A DNA stretch of 64,000 nucleotides. Source: Apostichopus japonicus (lineage: Eukaryota; Echinodermata; Holothuroidea; Aspidochirotida; Stichopodidae). The notes under the pieces were generated by a model. The model saw nothing but the letters and a program-made list of their open reading frames with translations, was not told where the DNA came from and searched no databases. The DNA lies in NCBI RefSeq assembly GCF_037975245.1, contig NC_092567.1, positions 21,114,876 through 21,178,875 on the forward strand. Direction: 5' to 3'. A program made the position numbers and the translations under genes. Of this stretch, positions 11,725-24,300 are shown one piece after another; the first letter of the stretch is position 1; each line of letters opens with the position of its first letter.

Positions 11725-12772
11725 AAATAAACAGAAAAAAAAGTTAATTAAAATGTGCTAGACCATAAATGATGAAAGTTTACGGTGTCTGTGCGATGCG
11801 TGCCTAAATTCGTCGTTAACATATGCCCAATTCGATCGGCAATTTTCTGTTGCGGAATTAACAAGAGGTAAAATCCCTCGTAAATTTAAAGTAAACACAT
11901 TAATGTTTGATCTTCATAATTATATAAGATACCGGTATGAACATTTCATTGGGCCTTCTGGTACGGTTTCACGATTACACAAAAAAATTATTTTGCTGTT
12001 TGGAAGTTTAAGTTGATAACGTATATCTACATGTAAGTCATCTACTACTGTAGCAAAAAAAAAACAAACTATAATACGTTCTACCATTGACTACAAGTGG
12101 CTAATGCACACAGACAGATACTTCCGGGCGGGTTGGGGGGGGGGTGGGGTGGCGAGGGTTGGTTTCGGGGAGGTGTCGATTCTGAAGGAATTGGTTTGTC
12201 AAATTACATAAATTATGATATATTATTCAATCATGTCATTATGCGAATGGTAAACATAAAGATAGCCGGCAAGTTATTGCGTCGGGAACTGCCACATTGT
12301 GTATGATTCGTCCACGCTGCCTGTCACACATCTTCTTGTCTAAACTCGTTCCATAATGTTCTCGTTCGTACTAACAGGAGATTTCATTCGCTTTATAAGG
12401 ATCATGCGCATGTGTACTATGGAGTTACATTAGCCTATACTTTGCTGCTATGTTTGATCATCTGGTGGCATATCAATTTATGTCCTGCTACTATAGTTCT
12501 GAATATTTCTAATTGGTTTGAAATGGTGTCCGAGCATGTCACATGGCATATTAGTCGTATTTGGGTCTTTACTTATAAAACAGCCGTTTGCGTTTGTCGA
12601 TTTGCCATTACTACAGAGTATTACTTCAGAATTGTGCTTGACCAAAATATGACACACCTTTGTAGATTTGTAAACATGTGCAGCTTACCAAGGGTGATTT
12701 GAAATTCAGAATTTCAATTTTGATTTATCATCTAGACCAAGAAAAAGAAGAAAAAGAATGAGCGTTGGGTAT
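11725..12772. other. 3' flank of RASSF gene and intergenic sequence
   Basis: An AATAAA lies at 11726-11731, immediately after the stop and probably too close to be the main poly(A) signal. No other gene is recognised. The open frame at 12412-12702 is hydrophobic but resembles nothing known. Confidence 0.5.
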
Positions 12773-13070
12773 CAGGCGCGTAGCCAGGAATTTGCCAAGG
12801 GAGGGGCGAAACTGTAGATTCGGCATTGCAAACTATCTAAGCGTAGCGCCACCATGGTTGGCGCAAAGCGTACAAGAAAATTTTGGCTGTAAATGCCCCC
12901 CAGATCGCCGGAAATGGCACTTCCCATGCCTTGTTAGTTGCATCTTAGCATTTTCTCTTTTGAAAATACTAGCGATATCATAAAAACCTTAAAAAAATTT
13001 GTAAAAAATATGCTAAAGGGAGGGGGGGGGCGGCCGCCCCCTTCGCCCCCCCCCCTTGGCTACGCGCCTG
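12773..13070. mobile_element. hAT-type MITE, CAGGCGCGTAGCC family
   Basis: 298 bp. The left end is CAGGCGCGTAGCCAGG and the right end is TTGGCTACGCGCCTG, giving 14-bp perfect terminal inverted repeats. Both sides carry the perfect 8-bp target duplication TTGGGTAT (12765-12772 and 13071-13078), which is diagnostic for hAT-class transposition. The interior is non-coding, with a G-rich then C-rich foldback at 13020-13056. A related but diverged end sequence flanks the 58147-59830 element. Confidence 0.9.
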
Positions 13071-13078
13071 TTGGGTAT

Positions 13079-14929
13079 ACTTCTTAATTTTAGTCATGGG
13101 AGTCATCTTTAAGGTTAGTGTTTCATCAGTTCTATAGCTTGATCAAAACAGATTCTTTTAATTTCATATGAAGAACAGGACCATTGTATCACAATCAACA
13201 CCATTTTGTCCTTGATGGGGCGGAATTGGGATTTATAAAAAGGGGTTTGGCTCTGAGGTTGAAGCCAACTCTCATGTAGGGGTATCGAAGGGCGAGGGGG
13301 TACCTCCCCATAAAGAAAATAAAGTTTGAGACGTTGAAATTGTGTATTCTGGAGCTATGTTTCGGCTATAGGTTAGGTTTATATGTGTGTCTACACACAA
13401 GGTTGTGCTTATAACTGCTTACATTTTGAGCCCCGGTTGTATATAAAGGTTATTTCTCAAATATTACAAATGTCAAATACAACCTGGTCTGATAACAGGT
13501 TCTGTTTTTTTACATTTTATGATATCAGTTGTGTCTTAAGTCACCGTATCTAACTTTCGATCATCATTTATATGACATTCTCCATATATATATATATAGA
13601 GAATGCTGCCAGATAAACAAATATTGAAAATGTTTCACATATCGAGGATAAAGTTTCGAAAAGATTATCAAAGGAACACGTAATATAATTTCGAAGATCA
13701 TTTACCATGATGATTATCACAAATCATCCACTGTGTTACACATTCTGTAGTGACGTAGGGGGGGGGGGGTAGGGAGAGGGGCGATTAGACAGTCAGCTGT
13801 ATATTCAATTATAACCAATATCTCGAGCTACGGACGAGATATTGAAGTACGGTTTTCAACTAACCGTGTGGAATATTGCTTTACACGGGGGAGGGGGATC
13901 GGGGAGGGGAGGGGTTGGAGAGAGGAGGGAGGGAGGGGTAAATTTTAGGATTTTGAATCTGGATAAGCCAGGATCGATATCGATGAGGACCGGGTCAAAA
14001 TTTTTCATTTATTATTGAAAAGGTTTTGATTTCTTTCTTACATCGAAATCTCGGGAATGTTCCTATTCCTCCAACATTTTTGTTGCTACCTTGAAATAAT
14101 AGCAATAGCAAAGAGTATAAGGAATTGGCTGGCGAATATATATGTATTACCCCAGCAGAATGTATTTGTTTCGTATAGGTGTAACGGCTCAGATATTTAG
14201 TGTTTAGTGACATGTCACTGCATGAAGGCACACACGCAGTTCGTTATCGCAAGTATAGTCACGTGGCTTGCATTTTGCACAAAGTTATGTTTTTTAGGGA
14301 GCCACACTTTATATTGTCAATTTTAAATATTCAATCATGTTATATTCGATCTTCAGATATATTTTTGAAAGGAAATATTAGTAAAAACAAACAAAGTATC
14401 AAAATGTTAAATACCAAACTTGTAACGTGTCTCTTTATATTAAATTAATATTTGTCTGTTTGTGTTCAACAACTTTGCGAAATACGGAAATGGCAAAAGA
14501 TACCCAAGTTATGTCCTTGGAGCAATTTGCGTAGCCAACAAGGTCCTGGTGGAATGGAACTGTGGGAGGGGTGATGAGGGGTAACAAGGGGAGAGGGTGG
14601 GTGGGGATAGCAAGAGTTGCTCTGCTGTCAGCCCTCATTGTATGAAATAGGCAATTAAAACAATGATTGATGATAGGAAGCCCGTTAAAATAGTAAAACA
14701 ATTCTTGAATTAATCATGAATATTTAATTCATTGGGTTGGGAGGGGTGGGACAATTGTAATGCCCCCGACATGGATGCGAACATTATGCGTGCCATTCAT
14801 ACGAAAGAGCTACCCTCGGGTCATCACCACCAGTCTCCATCATGCCCTGAAGGTTCAATTACCCAACCGCGGCGGGATGGGGTGAGGGAGGGAGGGCAGG
14901 TGAGAATGTGATAGGAATCTCATCGTCTA
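13079..14929. other. Intergenic, nothing recognised
   Basis: AT-rich with G-runs (13758-13770, 13886-13937). A small inverted repeat, ATTCTC...(TA)n...GAGAAT, lies near 13573-13604. No convincing coding frame or exon. Confidence 0.5.
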
Positions 14930-14930
14930 G

Positions 14931-15300
14931 AACGAGAGTATATCAATGCGGACTATGTTGTGGAAGTGGCACCCCACCTCAGTCGGCCGACAGTTGGCGG
15001 CTACAAATGCTCTGTCGACGGGATTTTTACATCTTTTACTGTCTGAGAGGAATTAGATCACTCATCCTGGTTTCTACACGCGAACATCAAAAGTAAGCTG
15101 ATACGAAAAGACAACTAACTTGAGCCCGTTAGATCCGTGTTAATAATGCTTTTGGTTAGTATGTTAAAATAGACGAGAGTGTAATGTGGGCATATGTTGT
15201 GGCAGTGGCATCTCATCTCAGTCGGCCGTCTGTGGGCGGGATTTTTAACTGTCTGAGAAGATTTAGACCAGTCCTCTGGGCATCTACAGAACACCCCTCA
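14931..15300. repeat. Two direct copies of a unit, offset about 241 bp
   Basis: Copy 1 (about 14931-15095) and copy 2 (about 15172-15300) share GAGAGT...ATGTTGTGG.AGTGGCA, CTCAGTCGGCCG, GGGATTTTTA and CTGTCTGAGA with small indels. The frames do not encode a recognised protein. It is an old tandem duplication of unknown origin. Confidence 0.7.
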
Positions 15301-16610
15301 AGAAGGCATCACGGGGATGTGGAAGCGGCATTCCCTCTTTTCAGTTTTACACAAACCTTGCACAACCTTGCGTTTAGACATAACTTGTGTTTTTCCCCAT
15401 ATCTCTCATACTGAAAGGTTCGTTCCCCTACCTGAATCAGTCAGGCGAAATTGAGAATCCCCGCCCCACTCCCCCACCCCCACAAGGATGGGGACGGGCT
15501 AGGGAAGTATCAGTAGGCATGGATATTACTACCGAAATAGCGATGCATACGGCAACATCGATAAAGTTTAAGAAAAGTGCGCTCATGGAACCTAGGCTAC
15601 TCAAAGTTTGCCGACAACTGATATTTTGTTATTACCAACATTTGTAGCTAATTTTTAGTGCTACACAATTGTGAAGGGATTCCCCTGATGTGTGAGAGTT
15701 TACATCAATCTTACTGGCCCAGAATATGTGCCCAAAGGCAAATTGATGTGACTTCTTTTTATCGTTAGTCATACCTCGCTATAAGTTAACGGTCCAATCC
15801 ACAAACTCATTTTGAACACTATATATACTCCGTTTATAATACTCATAACACAGTGTAAGTTTCTGTGCCTGCAGTGATGTTTGTGAACATTATGTAAATG
15901 AGGCTAAAAAGCATTAATTCAGTCCAATTTTGATGTGACTCTGACAATGACCAAGCATTATAAGGTTTTTTTATTTTAAGATATCTGGATGAGGACCTCT
16001 GAAGCAGGGCTGCGAATTACATGATATGACATGACAGATTAGTATTTTTTCCTGTTTTTTCTTTAAGAATAAATCAAACTTTGAAATATGAAGAATTTTT
16101 GCGGTGTTTGGCGTATCATTTAACGCTAAGCGTTGTAACAAAGAGCCATATGTTGATATCGCCGGACATCATAAACCTAAGCGATAGGGGAGTAAACAGT
16201 AGTATTTTGGGGGCGTGCTTCAATGTTTACATATTCGCAGAATACAGTGACCCCAAAGATCAGCCATAACCATAGAGCGCCCGCATTACCGAGGTAAGCG
16301 TTAGGACAAACGAACGGAACAAGCACTGGAGGCTCCCGGAAAAATAACCCTTTAATCCTTGATTGCGACATTTCTACCGAAGAAATTAACACGGTAGGGA
16401 ACGTAAGAACTCACAAAATCCACTCGTGCTCTTTATTTTGATGAGAATTGTTCAGTTGGTGAGCAATTCAAAGTTTTCCTGAGGACTCGTAGGTAAGCTT
16501 TGTGATCAGGGGTTTCTTTCTGCGTGTGCTTTCTGTGCTATGTTGTGTGTTGTGTTTTGGCGGGTATCACGTGTAGATTTCGATTGACAGTCGTTTGAAA
16601 TAAAGTTCTG
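15301..16610. other. Intergenic, nothing recognised
   Basis: No gene family, RNA gene or transposon end recognised. Near 16440-16620 the sequence becomes GT-rich and contains a CACGTG palindrome (about 16568); it could belong to the unmapped 5' part of the split gene that follows, but no signal proves this. Confidence 0.4.
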
Positions 16611-16614
16611 AATC

Positions 16615-17065
16615 TGGCCTAGTAATATTCGCTTGTACATAAACAGTAGGCCGTTGATATGCTTCCCTAACACGAATTACAATAGTGATCGGCCTAGGCT
16701 AGGCTACATGGTAAAGTGTCGAATTCATGTTTCACTTACTGTCAAACGTCAAGTAGTTTTAAGCCCATTGACTATTCCAATGGCATCAGTAGGTTAGCCT
16801 AAGAATTCTCCATATAATTGCCTCATTGACTTGAAAACATGATCGTCAAAGTGTGGTTCAATATGCAACTAGGCCCTAGGCCTAAGTTAGTAATACTCGT
16901 ACCAGTATCCTAGGCTAGATCTATCTCACTTATGCCTAAGCTAGGCATATTCCAGCTGGACCTTATGTCTGTTGATTTGTTGCAAGGGGTAACTTCAGGT
17001 GCACAAATTAGTTCAAACTAGGCTAAATTAAGGCCTAGCTTAGGCTATATGAAAATATTCTAGGC
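16615..17065. repeat. Cluster of AGGCCT/CTAGGC words
   Basis: Within about 450 bp there are more than ten occurrences of words such as GGCCTAG, TAGGCTA, GCCTAAG and the palindrome-like CCCTAGGCCTAAG. Single copies of similar words occur elsewhere in the window (for example 4165 and 54791). The spacing is irregular, so this is not a simple tandem array. It lies about 1.1 kb upstream of the first coding exon of the split gene. Confidence 0.6.
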
Positions 17066-17974
17066 TGGGATTGAGGCTTGGTAAATTTGTGGTCTTTTTC
17101 TTTATGGTAATGGCTATTTTTATTGGATGGGATCCCTTTAGCCAATGTGGCCTCTTCTTTCAGTTCATTTTGTTATTGTAAGCCTCGCCCTTCATCTATA
17201 GGCTTATTAGTAATGAAACCAAAGCACTTTGCAATGCATAGGCTATAGGTATAACAGTGGAAGGAATGGGGAGGAGGTGTATTTTACTGTACCCCACAAT
17301 AACCAAAAACACTATATCAATTTGTATTTATATATATGGTATTTTCACAGTAATCCAACATCACTGTGCAAAACAGAAAGTGCCATTCACAAATCAATGG
17401 AAACTATTGAGTGATTTTTTTGTTGTGCATTCATGCATAATGATGATAAAGCACTTGAAGGGGTACGCATGAACTGTATGACAATTAAGATGAGCTGCAG
17501 TGTTTTTAGTCAATTCTGTAAAGAACAGTACTATTGAAGTTGCTTATATTTACAGATTGATCTATGTTGCAAGTATGTTTCCTGTACATATACAATGATG
17601 TAGTCTAAATGTATGCTTCGATACATTCCCCCATTTTCTCTGCACTTAGCAACTTTACTGTTCGTTGATATCAATCATTGCAGCCAGAATTAACATGTTA
17701 AATACTGTTGCAGTTGTTCTGTAAAGTGGTTTCTAGATTTGTAGAATGCAGATTACGAAATGACATACATGTCTGTGCTAAAATCAAATTAATTAAAACG
17801 TTTGTTTCTACTGTAGGGATTGTTGTGAAAGAGAAAAGCAAAGCCCCTCTCTGTAACCCCCCCCCTCCCCCTTAAAAAAAAGGATAAACATTTAGTTTCC
17901 AGTGGTTATAAAAAAAGGAAACTGTCTGTTATGGAATTTGTAGTAATATAAATCTTAATAACTCTTTTTTTTAG

Positions 17975-18008
17975 CATTTGAAGAAGATCCTGCTAGGATC
18001 GAAACGTC
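17975..18008 (+). ncRNA. Possible degenerate hammerhead-like or dispersed hairpin motif
   Basis: GATCCT (17986-17991), a GCT loop and AGGATC (17995-18000) form a perfect 6-bp stem followed at once by GAAACGTC. A stem followed by CGAAAC...GTC recalls the 3' half of hammerhead ribozymes carried by Penelope-like elements. The CTGATGA half expected before the stem is not intact (TTGAAGA instead). It may be a fragment of such an element; cleavage activity is not supported. Confidence 0.3.
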
Positions 18009-18125
18009 AGGCCAACTTACTTTTTCACATTCCCCATTTTTTTTTAAATACAAATCTTGTGATAATCTGGATAATGACAAACGTTGTATTTTGCTTTTAT
18101 GATGCAGCTTTCTCTGACTCTCACC

Positions 18126-18320
18126 ATGTCGAGGAGATCATCACAGGGGGAATCTGAGGCCCCGAGAAGGAGCTCTCGTCTCTCTTCCAAACCCAGAAAG
18201 GATCTCTCTGAGATCCCAACCAGAGCAACAGTAGAAAAAGAAAAGATGTCACCATCCAGCTCAAGACCAAGAAGGTCAAAACCAAGTCCACAGAAACCTA
18301 AAACAACACCGCCCAAAAAG
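18126..18320 (+). CDS. Split gene exon 1: start and HMGN-like motif
   Basis: Encodes residues 1-65. A 3' splice site (TTATGATGCAG) ends at 18107, so this is not the first transcribed exon. The ATG at 18126 has context CACCATGT. RRSSRLSSKP is at 14-23; a second basic cluster, RPRRSKPSPQKPK, is at 47-59. It ends AAAAAG/GTATTG in phase 0. The Ser/Arg/Pro composition would also fit a generic DNA-binding or linker-histone-like tail. Confidence 0.7.
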
Positions 18321-21300
18321 GTATTGAAATTTGACTAGATGTTGCTAACATTTTGTTATGAATATAATACAAATATGTATATATGTATACTATATATGTA
18401 TCTATATCTATGCACACATAAAATCCTGCAAAGGAATGATATCTTACAACTGAAGGTGGCCAAGCGCTGCCCTCTCCTGAAATTGTTTCTCAAAACGCAA
18501 TTTATCTTGATTTTGATAATTTCATAAATTATCTGATGTTGCTTGAAAATAATTTCAACTACAGTAGTCATTTTTTTTTTTTTTTTTCAAATAGTGAAAG
18601 TAAAAGTCAAAAATATTTCAAAAATTACAAAATTCCCCAAATTGCCCTTTTTTTAATGTCTATAACACTGAACAAGTTGTCTCTATGGTGAACTGTTGGG
18701 GATGAGATCAAATTCATAAATTTCTTGGTTCATTTACTTTGGGCAAACAAAATAAAGCTGCCTTAACTTCCCTAAAGTCTGACCAAATTGTAAATCTGTG
18801 AAAAAATGGCCAACAAAACTGAAGAAGAGAATCCTTAGATCTCTGGAATCTCTTTTCAACTAAGCCTTTGTTAATTTTAATATTTTATTTAGTTATTTAT
18901 TTTTATTATTTTTTAAATAGCATCCCTTATCTTTTTGTAGCACGGTTAACAATAAACTATCTCCTCTTTTGAATTCAAAAGAGGATGAACAAGTCTGATC
19001 TTTTGAATTTGCAGGCTCAACCTAAGAAAACAACTCCTCGTTCACGTTCCTCGAGTCGTAAGAGGAAGGCAGAAGAGCCCGCAGATGATGAACCAGATAC
19101 CAAGACAACCAAAGAAGATGAGGAGGAGGAAGAGGATGTTCCAGAAGTCATGGAGGAGGAGCAGGACGAGACTGCACCAGAGGAGGATGAGGAGGAGAAG
19201 GGTGCAGAGGAAGTAGGACCCTCTGGAGATACAGGTCTGTATCAAACAGCATCATAGCACAGGGTATGGTAGAAAGTGAGAGAGGGAGGGAGGGATATAG
19301 GAGGTGGCAATCCACTACCCAATATCTACACAATTCATTGGAGGGTACCAGAGTCAATTGAGAAAATTGCTGCAGAGGTTGTAGGACTGTAAGGAGGTAC
19401 AGGTCTGTATCAACTGGAATAAAACACAAAAAGATAGTACAGGGTATGGTGGAAGGGGGGAGGTGGATGGAGAAACATGCCATCTACTATCGTCATAATT
19501 CGGTTGAAGGGAAGGAGCAGATTGTTCTTAGCATTCATAGCCAAGACAACGGGAGTGGCTTAAAGTGCATCAGTCAACCATGAACTTGAAGTTTTTTTCA
19601 TCTTTGCTCACTACAAGGGGGACTTTCTCTACATCATGGTTTCAATATTAACCTTTAAACTATTGCTACACATCTTTCAACTTTGAGAAGAAAGGGAAAA
19701 AAAGCATCACTCCAGTCTGAGTTGAACAACAAAAGTTTGATTTATCATCTCTCAGCACTAACTTTGGATCTACAACACACAGTCACAACAGTTGTACCGA
19801 GGCCAAGCGTAACTACGTTTTATAGGAAACACGTAAAATGTCAGTGGTTGATGAAGATACAGTATCTTCTATCACTGTTGAAATCTGGTCCAAGATGAAT
19901 TATCTCAGATGTTTCTTTCTCATCATTGGGAATAATATCACAACTTCAGAGAGAGAGAGAGAGAGAGAGAGAACAACACTGCTTGATGCATTTGAAAGCT
20001 GTAACAATATTTTCATGTTTACTCACCTCTGTATGTATACGATCATATGAGTGCAGTACAGGGGAGGGGGGTTTTAAAGAAAACTGTGAATGATATTAAT
20101 GAATCACTGATAGTGATATTATTGCTAATGATATTTGAATGGGGATTTATTAAATTAGTTGAAAGGCGCTTTCCTTTGGGTCTATATTGCCTTGCTACCC
20201 AACAGCAATGATACATCGTTCACCCCCTACCCCCAACCCACCCACATACCTCATTTTTATTGATGGTGTGAAAGTCTCACATTTCAAAAATATTTGTTGT
20301 TGTTGTTGTTGTTTATCTTCTATTTGATAAATGCAGGGAATAATTTATCCAGTGGTATCGCGTCACAAAATGATATGCGACACTGGCAGATTGCTACCAG
20401 AGTGGAAAGTTGTATGGCAGTTGTTATAAACAGGAAACCATAGTGTGTTTTGTTAAGAGCAGGGGTGGGCAACCTTTTAGAATGAATGGGCCAGATATAA
20501 GGAGTGAAAAATTGACTGGGACGCACCTAACCAACGACATGCTGTTGATTTCAAACCTTTGATTCCAAGGACTTTCAAGCAATAGGTGTGTGTACTTAAT
20601 CTGTATTCACAAAAACATTATGTCAATACAGTACAGTTAATAATTAAGGGGAAAATACGCCTACCTACCTGACAGCATCATTAGTTCCGATAAAATTCTA
20701 AGCAGCTAACTCGTTTTGTGATGATGTAAAATTGATTGATATTTTTCTTTTTCTTGAAACATCCCACGGGCCCAAAAAATATCACTGGCGGGCCGCATGT
20801 GGGCCGTAGGTTGCCCACCCCAGGTTCAGAGAAAGCCTTCAAAACATCTACACAAAATCCGAACACTCATTAAATTATTTCCTGAGATGATCTTTCTTCT
20901 TTATTTATTTATATTCTTATATATTCTTATTTATATTTTGGTTTGTTTTTTATTTTGTTCAGAGGATAAAGTAGATGCACCGGAACCACCACAAGACCAG
21001 GAGAAGACCTCTGCTAAAGAGGATGAGGAAGAGGCAGAGGAAAAACCTGCAACTGGTAGGTTTGTTTTTTTTTTGCTCCGGATGAGGAAAACTGAATTGT
21101 TGGACCCGTTAGGAAAGAGCCTCATTTCGATAAGCGATCAAATTTGCTACTCGGGTGCAATAGATGGATATGCTTCTTGTTTTTGACACATACAGTAATG
21201 TTAAAATAACTTCAATAGTTTAGAATTAAAAAAAAATATGGTAAACCTTGAAAAGATGGCTATGGATAATTCAAACAGCTAAGTTATTCTTTCAGTTTGA

Positions 21301-24300
21301 GGAGGATTGATTTGGGTAATATTTTCAATAAATTATAAATAATAAATTTAATCGTGCATTTTTTTTTTTTTTTTTTAAGACGTAAATAGAAAGAAAGAAA
21401 TAACAGTTCTAGGTAGATTGTCTAAATCACAATTTAAATTTTCTCAAAAATATTTCACAATGTATAAACAATGTCATGTTACTCTCAACAATAATAAAGG
21501 GATTGCTAGCTCAAAATTGGTAAAATGTGTCTATATTTCACATAGGAAGACTTCTCGTTCTGGATATTGAAACATTTTGGGTTAAAATTCTACACTGTAA
21601 AATCCTTACCAGTGAATGACATGGTTGATGGCCCACAAGGGATTGCTACAAACCATTTTCTGGTTCTCACGTAATTTTCTTGCACAAATTAAACTCACTC
21701 ATTAGTCAGATAGTTATTTTGAATTTTGAGGCAAATTCAGCAATCAACTTCTAGTGATCTAGTCACCAGAAATATCCACTTATTAAGACAAACACCATAG
21801 TCAATGTCACTGGGAATTATTATGTCCCTGAACTAATCTCCTCGTATGACAGAACCAGCCCCTGCCGAGCAGGAGGAAGAGACGGAGGACACAAAAGCTG
21901 AGAGCAAAGAACCGAAAGCAGCAGAAGAAGATGAAGCAGAACCGGTAGAAGCTAAAGAAGTTGATAAACAGGAGGTCAAAGGTCAGTTGAATCAAGTTTG
22001 AGCTGTCTGCATTTTCTGAGCCATATTTTTCTGATCAAGATTTGTTGAAATTATCTGTGCAAATGATCTGTAATGATCGAATGGAAGAGTATGGTATCGT
22101 TGCAGATATATATATATATATCTTATATACGCATAGTAGGCTATACACAATTGCTATGTTGCTGCAGGTTTAGGTTCAAAGTGTTCACGTCGGTTTTTGA
22201 AAAGTAACACACTGTTTGAAGATTTCCAAGTTCAGTTAGGAAGTCTTAATGGACATTTTGGTATCGTCCATAACGTTGCAGCTTTAGCAGTGGGATAAAC
22301 TTCAGCGGTTAAAGACAATAACGACTGCTGTCCCGATTCTTATATGCAAAGCCGGCTAGACGCATTTGCTTTGATAGTGTTTTAGGTTTCAACTCCCAAG
22401 TGTTCATGTTGGGTTTGAAATTATCATGGCACTAGTGCATCAAACCAAAAAATAGTTGCTAATACCACAAGGACAGCTGTACAAATCCATACCATTAGGT
22501 AAATGATATTATATATTATAAAAAAAAATATTTCTAGCTAGAAAGATATCAGACATATAAGCTTATGCTAAATGTTGATGCTTATCTTGAAAAGTAGCAT
22601 TCTTCATCAAAGACCAGGTATTTATTTGCCAATGCTTTCTTGATTGGACCAATATGCTAAATGAAAAGCATTTACCAAAGTGTTTGTTATTTCTATCCAA
22701 ATATGAAATCATTTCAAACAAATTTAAAAAAAAAGGTTAGAATTGATTCAAACCATTGATTGTTTTCTTAAACTACATCGAGTTGTTTAGTTCTACCAAA
22801 CACTGCATGGGAGGTTTGCTGATCAGTTTCTTACCTTCTCTATTCTTTCGTTTGCTGCGGCCACAGAACCTAAAAACCAGACGGTTCAAGAAACCAAGTC
22901 AGGGGAGGGTACCCCTCAGGCCCCCCAGCAAGCTGCCCCAGAAGTACCCAAGGAGGTTGTGACCCCACCTGCTGAACCAGAGGTCAAAGGTAACAAATGA
23001 AAAATCTTTGAAATGAAGACATTTTCTTGCTCATTTTTGGTTTATCCATGTATCTTCTTATGTGCCTGTTTTGTGAAAGTTACATGCAATTTTTACAAAA
23101 GCAACCATTCAAAGACAGTCTAATAGTCTCAATATCCAGGGAAATGATTTAAAGAATTTGGACGCTTTCACCCCAGTTCCAAGGTTTATGAATTTTTATG
23201 TTGTGTATCATAAAATATTGTCAATTTTTTCAGGTCTGCTGCTATTCATGAAAATGCGATTTATGTAGCAGTGTGAATTGTGTTGCATGATCATTCGACC
23301 ATGTGATACCTGATAAATTATTACCCGATTTTCTGTACTCTGCTTGTGTTCCTATCTGTTCCGACGTTAAATGATGTAACAATTTTTTATTCACCATAGG
23401 TTGCACATAGCTAAACCCCCCCCCCCCAAAAAAAAAAACTACCCAATAATTCACCGGCATGTCTCCATGGTGACCGTTCTGGCCAATCAACAGTTGTTAC
23501 CACTAAGTAACTCATTTTAATATACCAACAGCTTAAAAGCTATGGCAAAAAGCACCGCTTGGATATATCTATAAGGCTTCTCAAACAATTTTTAGAGGAG
23601 ATGGGAACCTGGTACAAAAGCTAGCAGACCATTGACATTCATGGTGTTTTTCAAGCAGTGGTGTTTTCAAGCTATTCATTGTTTCATTTACAAATAGCAA
23701 CTTTTTTGTATTCCTTGCTTTTCTAGCCTTTTTTTGCTTTGTATGCTTTGCCTGTATCTAGTGTTTGATGTTTAAAATATCTGTTTTTTTTTATTTTGTC
23801 ACGTTAGAGCCGACAGAACCAAAAAGTATACCACAAGACAAAGCAGCTCCTGAAACGTCAAGCTTGCCCGCAGCTCCCTTAGGTACATTCCATCTCGTTT
23901 TGACTTTTTTCTCCTCCTCTCAGTGCAATCATTTTAACCACAGGTTTTTGTTGCTGTTTTTTGGGGGGCTTTCTGATATCCACATATATGTTGATATATC
24001 AAAAGACAGTTTGCGGAAATGGTGGAGGTCATTTGGGGTCATCAGAGGTCAAATCGTGAAACCCTTGTAATCATGTACACCCTCCCTATACATTACGTCA
24101 GAGTCATGAAGAAAACTGCTCATGTTACATCATCAAAACCACAATGCATTTTGCATTGTGGTTTTGGCTTTCTGATTTTAATATATCAAAAGACAATATG
24201 CGAGAATACTGGATACAGAGGATGACTAACTTTCCTGTTTCCTAGTTTTGAAACAATATGTAGCAGTTTCTAATCCTTTACTTCCTATACTGTTAGCTCC

